A stretch of 64,000 bases of DNA from Ralstonia pickettii (lineage in GTDB: Bacteria > Pseudomonadota > Gammaproteobacteria > Burkholderiales > Burkholderiaceae): the NCBI RefSeq assembly GCF_000607165.1, contig NZ_JFZG01000008.1, positions 310,001-374,000 on the forward strand, read 5' to 3'. Positions 1 to 7,687 of the stretch are shown piece by piece. Position 1 is the first letter of the stretch. Every line of letters begins with the position of its first letter. The notes under the pieces were generated by a model. That model saw only the letters and a program-made list of their open reading frames with translations, was not told the origin of the DNA and ran no database searches. Made by a program: the position numbers and the translations under genes.

Positions 1-46
1 CAAACAACACCAGCGGCGCGATGGAGGAAAACGCTTCGACGGCCAT
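1..46 (-). CDS. 5' end of a divergent gene, truncated by the window edge
   Basis: An ATG at 46 on the minus strand opens a frame reading MAVEAFSSIAPLVLF before the window ends. The hydrophobic start would suit an inner-membrane transporter. LysR genes commonly face the gene they control, so this may be the target of the regulator that starts at 151. Only 15 codons are visible, so the product cannot be named. Confidence 0.35.
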   Translation of the reverse strand, partial: MAVEAFSSIAPLVLF

Positions 47-150
47 AGTCGGCACTCTCGGGTGGTGACGGATGGCCCACTGTAGAGCGCGCAAAACCAT
101 TAGCAAATCGAAGGTTTTTGATGCAGTCCATTAGCATCTAGAATGCCGCG

Positions 151-1035
151 ATGGCCAAGAACCTCGACATCACCCTCGTGCGCACCTTCATTGCCGTGGC
201 GGAAAACGCCAGCATGACGGTGGCCGCCAACGCGCTGCACCTCACGCAGGGCGCCGTCAGCCAACAGATCAAGCGCCTCGAAGACGCCTTCGAATGCCGC
301 CTGTTCGAGCGCGACGGCCGGCGGCTGGAACTCACCCACGCGGGTGAACGCTTCCTCGGCCGCGCCAAACGCCTGCTCGCGCTCAACGACGAAATCTGGG
401 CCGACATGGCCGCCCGCCCGCTGCAGGGCCCGGTGCGCCTGGGCGTGCCTTACGACCTCGTGGGCACCGTCTTCCCGCCGATCTTCAAGGCGTTTACCGA
501 GGCGTGGCCGTCGGTGGAGTTGACCATCGTGTGCGGCACCTCGCCCGAGCTGGCGGAGGGCATTGCGCGCGGCGAGCTGGACGTCGCCGTGGTCGAAGCC
601 CCGGTGGATGAAGCCACGGGCGAATGCCTGTGCGTGGAGCGTCTGGTGTGGGTTGGCCCGCGCGGCGGCAACGTGCATGCGAAACGGCCGCTGCCCCTGT
701 CGATGGTGGATGAGAGCTGCGCCTTCCGCGCCCGCGTGCTGAAAGCCCTGGGCGAGCACGGCATCGAATGGCGCACGGTGTTCGAGAGCGGCAACATTGA
801 AGCGACCACCGCCACGGTGCGCACCGGGCTGGCCGTCACGGCATGGCTGACGCCGACGGTGCCGGCGGACCTGGACATCCTCGGGCCTGAAGCTGGCCTG
901 CCTGAACTGCCGATGTTTGCGATCAGCCTGCTGTTGCCCGCGCAAGGTGCGAGCGCGGCGGCGCTGGCGTTGGCCCAGTGCGTGCGCGACGGTTTCTCTA
1001 CGCGGCAGCGCGTGGCGGAGCGGCGCGCCGCCTGA
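151..1035 (+). CDS. LysR-family transcriptional regulator
   Basis: The 294-residue product has the usual LysR length and layout. An N-terminal winged helix-turn-helix (about residues 6-65) contains AANALHLTQGAVSQQIKRLE, followed by a two-lobed substrate-binding domain. It should bind DNA as a tetramer and respond to a small ligand in the cytoplasm. It faces the truncated gene at the left edge across about 100 bp, the standard arrangement for a LysR regulator and its target. The ligand cannot be told from the sequence. The start chosen is the first ATG with the canonical LysR N-terminus. Confidence 0.9.
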   Translation: MAKNLDITLVRTFIAVAENASMTVAANALHLTQGAVSQQIKRLEDAFECRLFERDGRRLELTHAGERFLGRAKRLLALNDEIWADMAARPLQGPVRLGVPYDLVGTVFPPIFKAFTEAWPSVELTIVCGTSPELAEGIARGELDVAVVEAPVDEATGECLCVERLVWVGPRGGNVHAKRPLPLSMVDESCAFRARVLKALGEHGIEWRTVFESGNIEATTATVRTGLAVTAWLTPTVPADLDILGPEAGLPELPMFAISLLLPAQGASAAALALAQCVRDGFSTRQRVAERRAA

Positions 1036-1049
1036 CCCGTGGCCGGCGG

Positions 1050-1706
1050 TTACAGCCCGCCGCCTTCGATCTGCACGCGCCCGTTCGGCGTATCGAGCAC
1101 AAGCGTCAATGCCGGCCGCGCCGCCTCGGTCAATTCGACGTATCGGTTCTCCGGTTCGGAAGCATCCCAACCCAGCCCCTGAAGCTTTGTGCGGATGGCC
1201 GCCATCTCCGGATGTGCGAGTTGGAATTGGTTCAGGCGCAGCCCAACATCCTGCATCCGGTCGACTGGGCTTTGGCCGCCGGCCCAGTCGATGAGTGCGG
1301 GCCAGCAACCGCCCGCTTCCGCTTCACCGTCCTTGCGGTGGAAGAAGTGCCACCGCAAATCGCCACGGGACACCTCAAGCAATTCGTGCTGCGGGGCAGC
1401 CTTAACGTTGCGCGCCAGATCGGGAACGCTGGCAACCCAGCCGAACAGTTGGGGCGCATCTTTCAGCTTGCCTTCCTGCATCAGGCGGTCCAGTGCAAAC
1501 CAGCGCGTCCTGTTGGGCGGCGGCGCCTCGGGGTCGATGGCGATGAACTCCAGAAAGACGCCGGGCGCGACGCGTGTGACCAAGTTGTGCGTGCCCATCA
1601 AGGGATGCTTGCCGCCTGCAGGCAGCGCGACGCCAAACAACTGCGACGCATACGCCTGCGCCTGGTCGAGGGATTGCGCGACGAACGCAATGTGATCGAG
1701 CTTCAA
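1050..1706 (-). CDS. VOC-superfamily glyoxalase-like protein
   Basis: The product begins MKLDHIAFVAQSLDQ, a typical first beta strand of the vicinal-oxygen-chelate fold, and keeps a second half with LTLVLDTPNGRVQIEGGGL. It resembles the Glyoxalase_3 (Glyoxalase-like) group of about 200-220 residues; the substrate is unknown. I placed the start at a TTG (1706) because GGGAG lies five bases upstream and the fold starts there. A longer frame reaching 1817 adds residues unlike the family. It converges on the LysR gene with a 14-bp gap, and no terminator is obvious between them. Confidence 0.75.
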   Translation of the reverse strand: MKLDHIAFVAQSLDQAQAYASQLFGVALPAGGKHPLMGTHNLVTRVAPGVFLEFIAIDPEAPPPNRTRWFALDRLMQEGKLKDAPQLFGWVASVPDLARNVKAAPQHELLEVSRGDLRWHFFHRKDGEAEAGGCWPALIDWAGGQSPVDRMQDVGLRLNQFQLAHPEMAAIRTKLQGLGWDASEPENRYVELTEAARPALTLVLDTPNGRVQIEGGGL

Positions 1707-1823
1707 AATGGCTCCCGCTATATCGGTCTGAAACCGGAGCGCCCAGCATGCCACAGCGCATTCCACGGCGTTGCTGCGTGGTGCCGGCATCCCCGCCCGT
1801 CTCGGGGATGGGTCCAACTGTTC

Positions 1824-2108
1824 TTATGCGGCGGAAACCCGCCGGCGCTCAATGGCGGCCAACACCTCCCACGTGTGCGGATCCACGTCGCTTCCCCCGA
1901 GCGACATCGACAGATACACGTCGATGGCATCGATAAAGCCTTTCACGAATGCCGGTGGATACGCGTGTTCCGAAAAGTACGTGAGCTGCTCGCGCAGCCT
2001 GCCGGGCCGGCAATGCCCAGGGTCGCGCATGACGCTGTGCGTGCGGCACAGAAACGCGCGTGCCGAGACCGCACCGTCAAGGTAGATGCGGTTTTGGGTC
2101 AGAGACAT
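1824..2108 (-). CDS. Small conserved protein of unknown function controlled by a C4-type leader (copy 1)
   Basis: This 94-residue protein is about two-thirds identical by eye to the C-terminal part of the product at 52564-52935. Shared motifs are CRPG-x-LREQL, PPAF-x-KGF, DAID-x-Y, SMSLGG-x-DVDP and VLAAIERR. I recognise no family or catalytic site; it looks soluble and helical. The ATG at 2108 follows GGGAGG with six bases between and overlaps the end of a 33-codon upstream reading frame (2099-2200), so translation is probably coupled to it. Upstream lies a C4-type antisense-RNA leader. In copy 2 the equivalent upstream frame is fused to the protein, so here the two parts are out of frame with each other. 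Confidence 0.7.
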   Translation of the reverse strand: MSLTQNRIYLDGAVSARAFLCRTHSVMRDPGHCRPGRLREQLTYFSEHAYPPAFVKGFIDAIDVYLSMSLGGSDVDPHTWEVLAAIERRRVSAA

Positions 2109-2200
2109 GCGGCACCTCCCGGTTGCGTGGGGTGCACGCAGCGCCAAGGGGGAGGAGAGGGGTAAGACGCGGGGCGATGCCCGCCGGATGCGGTAGCCAT
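2099..2200 (-). CDS. 33-residue leader frame overlapping the C4-controlled gene
   Basis: ATG at 2200 follows GGAGG closely and opens a short frame, MATASGGHRPASYPSPPP and 15 further residues, whose TGA overlaps the start of the next gene. The first part matches the N-terminus of the copy-2 protein (SGHDPASYPSPP), so it is either a split N-terminus or a coupling leader like icd in front of ant in phage P1. Its ribosome binding site touches the downstream antisense target CCTATCCC (2211-2218), so pairing with the antisense RNA should block it. Confidence 0.5.
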   Translation of the reverse strand: MATASGGHRPASYPSPPPWRCVHPTQPGGAACL

Positions 2201-2202
2201 GT

Positions 2203-2470
2203 GGCCTCCGGGGATAGGTCGAGGGAGGCTCGCCGCTCGCTGCGAAACGAGGGTGGCGGGCCTGACAACAGGGTTCGCAGACCGGCCTCCTATCCCAGCA
2301 TTGCCGGCAGACCCGAAGGTCTCCCTGCCCGGCCCGCCATGAAAAGCATAGGCGTGCACAAGCACCGGACATGAAAACGCCGCGCGGAGGCGGCTGTCCG
2401 TCTGGGAAAAAAGGGAGGAAATGGGCTGCGAAACCCGGTCACCGTTGGTGCGGTGACGGTGGGGATTATA
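2203..2470 (-). promoter_or_regulatory. C4-type antisense-controlled leader, copy 1
   Basis: Read on the minus strand, this leader has TATAAT (2470-2465); a 7-bp hairpin (2457-2451 with 2444-2438) with loop CACCAA; target a1 TTTCGCAG (2433-2426); a looser target b1 with CCTCC and CCCAG (2418-2402); the antisense core (2338-2255); target a2 TTTCGCAG (2247-2240); and target b2 CCTATCCC (2218-2211), which abuts the GGAGG of the leader frame. The -35 region is weak. The layout matches the known C4 RNAs of phages P1 and P7, in which one processed antisense RNA pairs with two flanking target copies. Confidence 0.75.
2255..2338 (-). ncRNA. C4-type antisense RNA core, copy 1
   Basis: The 84-nt core is closed by GGCGGGCC (2338-2331) paired with GGCCCGCC (2262-2255). 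Inside are a hairpin with a UUCG tetraloop (GACC-UUCG-GGUC) and an antisense stretch with GGGAUAGG and CUGCGAA, which complement the target blocks b2 and a1/a2. The same stretch also reads FMAGRAGRPSGLP in one frame, which resembles the phage Ash-type peptides often predicted over such RNAs; I treat that frame as a by-product of the RNA. This identification needs a covariance-model search (Rfam C4 antisense RNA). Confidence 0.7.
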
Positions 2471-2575
2471 GCGATCGGATACATCCATCCTATTCGTAAT
2501 ATTTCGCCAAATCCCGCATGGCGCTTCGTTCGGCCAAGAGAATCCTTGAGGACTAACACCCACGAGGAGGCTGAC

Positions 2576-3151
2576 TTGAGGCGCAACTTTCTGAAGAAGG
2601 GCGATGGATCAACCGCCGGAGCTGAAGTGCTTGAAGGCGAGGAAACCTGCACGCACAACGGTACCGCGCTGACATTCATTGGGGCCAAGGTCTATTGCTA
2701 CGCATGCAAGACCGTTGGCTTGATCGCTGCACAAGGGCCGCGATGGCCCGATTTCATGATGGAGAAAGAGCAGGCACTTGAAGGGGATATCTGCATCTGC
2801 AAGTGCCAGCCCCCACCCATCATGATTGCGTCTCAAAACGACAGCTTCCAGAGTTTTGAGCACCATGAGCTTGCTGCACTGGGATTCGGTGAAAGCAGCA
2901 ACCCTTTGCGTACTGCGCTGTCGGCTACAAGGCACTTCAATGCCTGTTCTTCGTACGACGAACAGACGCATCTCGTGTCCCCCGGCGTTGAGGGCATCCC
3001 GTACTACATCGAAACCGCAGACGGCCGCGCTTTTTCTGGGTGCGTACCCGCAAATGGATTGCTGCCGCGAATTGATACGCAAGGTGACGAGCCATACACA
3101 GTGCTCTGGGGCGACGAGGCACTGGCAATGCAAGCGGGGGAATCGGCATGA
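2576..3151 (+). CDS. PAAR-domain protein, T6SS spike tip and cargo carrier
   Basis: The N-terminal ~85 residues are a PAAR domain: GDGSTAGAEV, then GEETCTHNG-x-ALTFIGAKVYC, and cysteine-rich CICKCQPPP. PAAR proteins cap the VgrG spike and carry effectors. The C-terminal ~80 residues have no recognised domain and may be the adaptor for the effector encoded next. Start: TTG at 2576 with GAGGAGG five bases upstream; the longer frame from 2453 would run into the divergent C4 promoter region. The stop overlaps the next gene's ATG (ATGA), so the operon is translationally coupled. Lower GC than the flanks suggests acquired DNA. Confidence 0.8.
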   Translation: MRRNFLKKGDGSTAGAEVLEGEETCTHNGTALTFIGAKVYCYACKTVGLIAAQGPRWPDFMMEKEQALEGDICICKCQPPPIMIASQNDSFQSFEHHELAALGFGESSNPLRTALSATRHFNACSSYDEQTHLVSPGVEGIPYYIETADGRAFSGCVPANGLLPRIDTQGDEPYTVLWGDEALAMQAGESA

Positions 3152-3765
3152 CGGCAGCGCAACGCAAACCGCTCAAACAAAAGGCGCAGGTTCGGACCAA
3201 TACAACGCGGGGCTCAGTGTGCCGAATAGACGCGCCGGCGGTGACGTTTGCGGACTTATGGGACAACTACGTCACGGGCGATCCCTATGCTGACCCCACT
3301 GGAGCCTACAAAAATCAGTGCGCAATCCGCATGAGCGCAACCTTGCATCGCATTGGTATAGAGATGAAATCGTTCTCAGAGAAGGTGATAAAACCCCCAC
3401 CCGGCAAAGACACCATCGGGCGTATCTTGCTAAAAGGAAAAGCCACGGCAACGCGGGCTGATGAAATGGCCATATGGCTGAATCTGCAACCGTTCTGTGG
3501 CTTGCCTAAAAGACCGCAGGACGTGACGAGCAAGGACTGGGAGATGAAGGTGAAGGGACGTACCGGCATCATCTTCTTCGGGGAATATTGGACTCGCGAT
3601 GGCGAATCATCGGATCGCGCTAGTGGTGGTCACATCGATCTCTGGAATAAAGACACGTTGACGCCTTCCTCGACGTCCTTTTTTCGATTCAGGCTTGGCT
3701 TCAATAGTCTTTGGTATTCGGACTTGCGGAACTCCAAGAAAATTCTCTTCTGGGAGATCAAGTGA
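3148..3765 (+). CDS. tae4: T6SS peptidoglycan amidase effector, Tae4 family
   Basis: The 205-residue product carries the Tae4 signature: YKNQCAIRMS with catalytic Cys58, and GGHIDLWN with catalytic His162. FADLWDNY begins the fold and GIIFFGEYW precedes the His motif. Tae4 enzymes cleave the gamma-D-glutamyl-DAP bond of peptidoglycan in rival cells after T6SS delivery. About 30 N-terminal residues precede the domain and could contact the PAAR protein encoded just upstream. The gene overlaps both neighbours by 4 bp. The producer needs a periplasmic immunity protein; the two following genes are candidates. Confidence 0.88.
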   Translation: MTAAQRKPLKQKAQVRTNTTRGSVCRIDAPAVTFADLWDNYVTGDPYADPTGAYKNQCAIRMSATLHRIGIEMKSFSEKVIKPPPGKDTIGRILLKGKATATRADEMAIWLNLQPFCGLPKRPQDVTSKDWEMKVKGRTGIIFFGEYWTRDGESSDRASGGHIDLWNKDTLTPSSTSFFRFRLGFNSLWYSDLRNSKKILFWEIK

Positions 3766-4349
3766 AGGCTCTCATAACTGCAGTACTTGGTTCTTTTTTT
3801 GGGGCCGCAATTGGCATCGTCTTATCGCTGCCCTTCATGCACTTCATTCCCGTGTGCGGAGAGGACTGCGCCGCAAGGCGGCTAGGGTTGCTACTTTCCT
3901 GTGCGTTAGTGGGTGCCATCTTGCTGTGCGCGACTTGCCTTACGTTGCGACTCAAGCGAAGCCGTACTGCCATCTGGACCTTCGTCCTTGGCGCTGAACT
4001 CATCATCACTCTCGTGGTGGCGATGAGCGCTTACATCTATCAGTTGCGAGAAGAGAACGCATACCTCTACAGCATCCGTGAGATACAACCGGAGTCGGAT
4101 TTCTACCTAACTGTCGTCGCCAAAGAAGATGTGCAGGCATATGCGTTCCATGCCCCTGCGAATCGGGAGCAGTCGATTCTCATTAAGCAATGGGAACGCT
4201 GTACAGCCGGAGGACCAACGGTCGGACGAACCCAAATCCACTGCAGATCGGGGTATGGCTGGGTGGATCGTGCTGTGATGCTCAAAAAATTCGCCTTCGT
4301 TCGTGATCCTCGCTTGCGCTATGACCAAAGTGAGGAAGGCTTAAAGTGA
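3762..4349 (+). CDS. Membrane protein with periplasmic-type tail, candidate immunity protein
   Basis: GTG at 3762 overlaps the tae4 stop and follows GGGAG by five bases. The 195-residue product has about three membrane segments in its first 90 residues (ITAVLGSFFGAAIGIVLSL, LGLLLSCALVGAILLC, TFVLGAELIITLVVAM). A hydrophilic tail of about 100 residues follows, with AKEDVQAYAFH and GYGWVDRAVML, which could be an SH3-like domain outside the inner membrane. Position suggests protection against the amidase, but classical Tai4 immunity proteins are small soluble periplasmic dimers, so this would be a different type. No family was recognised. Confidence 0.6.
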   Translation: MKALITAVLGSFFGAAIGIVLSLPFMHFIPVCGEDCAARRLGLLLSCALVGAILLCATCLTLRLKRSRTAIWTFVLGAELIITLVVAMSAYIYQLREENAYLYSIREIQPESDFYLTVVAKEDVQAYAFHAPANREQSILIKQWERCTAGGPTVGRTQIHCRSGYGWVDRAVMLKKFAFVRDPRLRYDQSEEGLK

Positions 4350-4681
4350 GGCGCGTTGGTTTCGCGTTGCTGTTTCTTGCCGTTGGACTGCTCACAACGT
4401 GGATGGCGCTAAAGGTCAGCAGCCAGATGTCATACAGGCTGCCTTTCAAACTTGTACCTCGCGCAGGAAGAGGTTGCTATGAAATTGGCCCTTGCTGGCT
4501 GCCGTGGTGGGCGATTGTTCCCCTGCTTGGATACTTGCTTGGCCCCACGCTGCTATTTGCCATAACGGGTTGGATTAGCGCCCGTCCCGGCACCAGTGCG
4601 CTGCGAGTATGGCTCCGACTATTGGGGCTGGTCATTGCGACAGGCGTGTTCTTCGTGGCTGGATATGCGCTCCAACCCTGA
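4346..4681 (+). CDS. Small membrane protein at the end of the tae4 operon
   Basis: GTG at 4346 overlaps the previous stop (GTGA). The 111-residue product has three hydrophobic stretches: residues about 5-22 (VGFALLFLAVGLLTTWMAL), 52-76 (WAIVPLLGYLLGPTLLFAITG) and 90-108. Its two cysteines (GCYEIGPC) lie in the first loop. It is probably a second membrane partner of the effector module. It is not a family I know. No Shine-Dalgarno stands out, so expression probably relies on coupling. Confidence 0.55.
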   Translation: MRRVGFALLFLAVGLLTTWMALKVSSQMSYRLPFKLVPRAGRGCYEIGPCWLPWWAIVPLLGYLLGPTLLFAITGWISARPGTSALRVWLRLLGLVIATGVFFVAGYALQP

Positions 4682-4741
4682 AGATATGCGCTCCAGACAA
4701 TTGGGTTGAACCATAAGGCTGCAGCGGACTCATCGGTTCGA

Positions 4742-4770
4742 TAAAACAAAAACCCCGCCAACCGGCGGGG
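4742..4770 (-). terminator. Rho-independent terminator after the 4802 gene
   Basis: On the minus strand CCCCGCC-GGTT-GGCGGGG is followed by TTTTTGTTTTA. It ends the transcript of the small gene at 4802-5023. Just upstream of the hairpin in that transcript is the motif GCUCAAAAGG-n-UUUGGGGGA, seen again near 37.78 kb. Confidence 0.85.
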
Positions 4771-4801
4771 TCCCCCAAATCCTTTTGAGCCTGCAAGCAA
4801 A

Positions 4802-5023
4802 TCAGGCTTGCGGCGCGGCCCCATCTTCCGGAGCTGCCTCGGCGCCTTCGGCCTTGGCTTCATCCTTCTTTTCGATCATCTCTTCCAGCGCGCCCGCACC
4901 CTTGAAACCGGCGACGGCGGCAACCGCCTTGGTCAGCAGGCCGGCATCCGGATCGACTTTCTCGGCGGCTTCAACGGCGGCGACGGCGCCGGCGATCTTG
5001 CCCACTTCATCCAACAGTCCCAT
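4802..5023 (-). CDS. Small alanine- and glutamate-rich protein of unknown function
   Basis: ATG at 5023 has a perfect GGAGGTGACC just upstream. The 73-residue product starts MGLLDEVGKIAGAVAAVEAA, is helical in appearance, and ends in a charged tail (KKDEAKAEGAEAAPEDGAAPQA). There is no signal peptide. The strong ribosome binding site and dedicated terminator argue that it is a real, probably abundant small protein. No function can be assigned. Confidence 0.7.
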   Translation of the reverse strand: MGLLDEVGKIAGAVAAVEAAEKVDPDAGLLTKAVAAVAGFKGAGALEEMIEKKDEAKAEGAEAAPEDGAAPQA

Positions 5024-5132
5024 GGTCACCTCCGCGTGATTGAACGGGAGAGCCATCTTCCCACCGGCAAGCGGCGGAAGTGCAAGCAAAGTTAAAAATT
5101 TTCGGCGGGCGTTCGTTTGCGTACAGCGCGCG

Positions 5133-5576
5133 TCACTCCGCTTCTGCGCCGGCAGGGGTAGCGGTGAGCGCGGCAAGGCGCTGACGGGCGCTATCGGTAA
5201 TCGGGCTCGATTGGCGCGTGGCAACGTCGATCTGCACAATCACCGATTGCGAGGTGGCGGCGCAGCGGCCATTCTGAAAGATGGCCTGTTCCAGCTTGAC
5301 CGAGCTGCGGCCGACGCTTGCCACGCGCGTGCCGATCTGCACGGAGCCGGGCCAGAGAATTTCACTACGGAAATCGAGCACGAGCTGCGCGATGACGAAC
5401 TCGCAGCCGGGCGCGGCCAGCGGGTTGTCGGGCGAGAAGAGCATCTCAACGCGACCCGTCTCCAGGTACGTGGCGAAGACGGCATTGTTGACGTGGCCCT
5501 GGCGGTCGGTGTCGCCGTAGCGGAGCTTGTCGGTCGAATGCAGCGGGTAATCGGAAAGGGATGGCGTGGTCGTCAT
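5133..5576 (-). CDS. Hotdog-fold acyl-CoA thioesterase, 4HBT family
   Basis: The 147-residue product contains RYGDTDRQGHVNNAVFATYLETGR, the diagnostic segment of the 4-hydroxybenzoyl-CoA thioesterase/YbgC group, in which the Asp of DTD is catalytic. It should hydrolyse an acyl-CoA thioester in the cytoplasm; the chain type is unknown. The start MTTTPSLSDYPL is the first good ATG. No operon partner is evident; a small gene lies downstream about 110 bp away. Confidence 0.85.
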   Translation of the reverse strand: MTTTPSLSDYPLHSTDKLRYGDTDRQGHVNNAVFATYLETGRVEMLFSPDNPLAAPGCEFVIAQLVLDFRSEILWPGSVQIGTRVASVGRSSVKLEQAIFQNGRCAATSQSVIVQIDVATRQSSPITDSARQRLAALTATPAGAEAE

Positions 5577-5764
5577 GTAGGGGGGGGCGCGAAGTCTGGG
5601 GCAACCTGCGCATTCTGCCTGCCTTCCTGTGCAAACGCTGACAGCGTGACTGCACCACAGCGCTTCCGTTGACTCGTATCAACGCGTTGCTTTCAGCAGC
5701 GCTTAAGTTGGAAGCAGACACCGACCGCGCACGGGCGCGGCCGCGGACATGGCAAGGAGGCCAC

Positions 5765-6199
5765 ATGAAAACCCTGGTACTGGCGACGGACGGATCGGCC
5801 TATTCCGATGCGGCAGCGCGCTGCATTGCCGACAAGACCCTCTTCGGCAGCGATGTGACGGTGCACGTCGTGCACTGCATGCCGGACCTTTCTGGCGATA
5901 TCAAGTCGCTCGTCGGCAAGGCAGAGGTCGACGCTTGGTACGCGGAGGAAAGCACCGGCGCCATGGCATCGGTCTGCGCGGTCCTGGGTGCGGCTGGCGT
6001 GCCATTCGAGCAGCATGCACTGGTGGGTTTTCCGCCCGACCGCATCGTGCATCACGCGCAAAGCGCGGGGGCCGCGGCCATCGTCATGGGCTCACATGGG
6101 CGCGGCGTGTTCGTCGAAGCCCTGATGGGCTCGGTGGCAGGCCGGGTGCTGGCCCATGCCGAATGCCCGGTGGTGCTGGTGAAGGCGCCCAAGGCTTGA
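5765..6199 (+). CDS. Universal stress protein, UspA family
   Basis: ATG at 5765 follows AAGGAGG. The 144-residue product begins KTLVLATDGSAYSDAA and carries the ATP-binding signature GSHGRG followed, after VFVEALM, by GSVAGRV, with CPVVLVK at the end. It is a complete single-domain UspA-like protein that probably binds ATP and acts in stress adaptation. It stands alone in its orientation. Confidence 0.92.
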   Translation: MKTLVLATDGSAYSDAAARCIADKTLFGSDVTVHVVHCMPDLSGDIKSLVGKAEVDAWYAEESTGAMASVCAVLGAAGVPFEQHALVGFPPDRIVHHAQSAGAAAIVMGSHGRGVFVEALMGSVAGRVLAHAECPVVLVKAPKA

Positions 6200-6365
6200 A
6201 GGGGGCGGGAAGCGCGGAGCAGCTCAACTCCGCTGCGCGCTGCGCTACCCCAGCGGCGGTCCGTTGCTGCCGACGATGGGCGCGGCTGAGCGCGCATTGG
6301 CACCGCAGGCCGATGCGGCATGGTTTAGGATGAAGGCACCTTTTCGTCACATCCTGGGGGACCCC

Positions 6366-6755
6366 ATGTTGCATCGCCGCCGTCTTGCGCTCGCCTTCGC
6401 GGGCGCCGCGCTGTTTGCTGCTGCCACGCCTTCGTTCGCCTATTTCCGTAACGTGCTGGCCAGCACCATCATCGGCTCGATGAGCCCGACGGAGCTGAAG
6501 TCGTTCACCAAGGCCATCGGCGATGTGCTGAAGAGCACCGCCGACAACACGCCCGCGCAATGGACCGCGCCGGCCAGAGGCAAGCAACCCGCCATCGACG
6601 CGACCATCACGCCGCTGGAATCCAAGACAGACGCAGGGCAATCGTGCCGCCGCCTGCAGAGCGAGCTGGCACGCGGCAGCAGCAAGGAACAGTGGACGGC
6701 ATGGCTGTGCAAGCAGCCAAGCGGGGAATGGAAGTTGCGGCCGCTGGCGCAGTAA
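6366..6755 (+). CDS. Exported protein with surface-antigen (RT0821/Lpp0805-like) C-terminus
   Basis: ATG at 6366 follows GGGGG. The 129-residue product has a signal peptide (RRRLALAFAGAALFAAATPSFA), then a region with WTAPARGKQPAIDATITPLE and a terminal CRRLQSEL... WLCKQPSGEWKL. This is like the C-terminal domain of 17-kDa surface antigens, but without their glycine zipper. It is probably periplasmic or outer-membrane associated; the role is unknown. Confidence 0.65.
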   Translation: MLHRRRLALAFAGAALFAAATPSFAYFRNVLASTIIGSMSPTELKSFTKAIGDVLKSTADNTPAQWTAPARGKQPAIDATITPLESKTDAGQSCRRLQSELARGSSKEQWTAWLCKQPSGEWKLRPLAQ

Positions 6756-6823
6756 GGCATCGGCCACCGGGCGGCTATGGTTGAGCGAGCCACCAAGACC
6801 GGATGGCTCGCCCCCGGCTTCAA

Positions 6824-7687
6824 TCAGCGGGCCGCCGGAAACACCACCGCCAACCCCAGCAGAATCATCGCCATGCCCGCTATTGCAACCGGCGCAAGGC
6901 GATGCCCCAGCACCAAATCATCCAGTAGCGCCGTGACCACCGGCACAAGGTAGAACAGGCTCGTCACGTTGACGAGGTTGCCGCGCTGCATGAGCCGGTA
7001 GAAGAGCAACTGCGCCCCCACCGACATCACCACGCCCATCCACAGCAAGGCGGCGATGCCGGGCAGGCTGAGCGTGAAAGTCGGTGTTTGCTCGGGCAGC
7101 GCCAATGCAAACCCCGCACACAGAACGAGGCTCACCGCGTTCTGCAGCGGCAGCGTATCGATGGGCGACTGGTTCAGCCGCTTCTGGCAGATGGCGCCCA
7201 CCGTCATGCCAAGGAGGGCGGCCAGCGCATAGCCGAGACCGACCATCGGCACCTGGTGCGTATCGGCTCCGCCCACCACGAGCGATAGGCCGCCCAGTGC
7301 CAGCACGAGCCCGGCCATCCGCCGCGCAGACCACGTGCGCTCGGTCACCAGCAGCGTGAGCAGCGGCTGCACGCCAAGCACCGTTGCCAGCAGCCCGGGC
7401 GTGAGGCCGCGGTCCAGCGCGAGCAGATAGCAGATCGAATAGCCGCCGGTGAGCAACGCACCGGTGGCGGCCACCTTCAGGCGTGATCCCCGTGCCGGCC
7501 ACCATTGCCCCCGCCGGAACCTGAGCCCCGCCAGCACCAAAGACGCGAGCGCAAAGCGCCCGACCAGAAACGCGAACGCCGAGACGTGCTGCACCCCGAT
7601 CTCCGCAAAGATTGCGCCGCTGCTCCACAGCAGCACGAATAGAACCGTCGCGCCGGACCCTACCAGCGCGGCTTGCATGGAACGCAT
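6824..7687 (-). CDS. EamA/DMT-superfamily transporter
   Basis: The product of about 287 residues has ten predicted hydrophobic helices in two EamA repeats, beginning ALVGSGATVLFVLLWSSGAIF with RFALASLVLAGLRF after it. It is an inner-membrane exporter of metabolites. The substrate cannot be predicted. ATG at 7687 was chosen because AGGTGAG lies just upstream; a GTG three codons earlier is possible. Confidence 0.85.
   Translation of the reverse strand: MRSMQAALVGSGATVLFVLLWSSGAIFAEIGVQHVSAFAFLVGRFALASLVLAGLRFRRGQWWPARGSRLKVAATGALLTGGYSICYLLALDRGLTPGLLATVLGVQPLLTLLVTERTWSARRMAGLVLALGGLSLVVGGADTHQVPMVGLGYALAALLGMTVGAICQKRLNQSPIDTLPLQNAVSLVLCAGFALALPEQTPTFTLSLPGIAALLWMGVVMSVGAQLLFYRLMQRGNLVNVTSLFYLVPVVTALLDDLVLGHRLAPVAIAGMAMILLGLAVVFPAAR

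Noticed and set aside
2290-2500. Ash-like reading frames (FMAGRAGRPSGLP) as protein genes
   Set aside because: The same frame appears in both C4-type cores but the sequence is fixed by RNA stem pairing, and no ribosome binding site precedes either frame.
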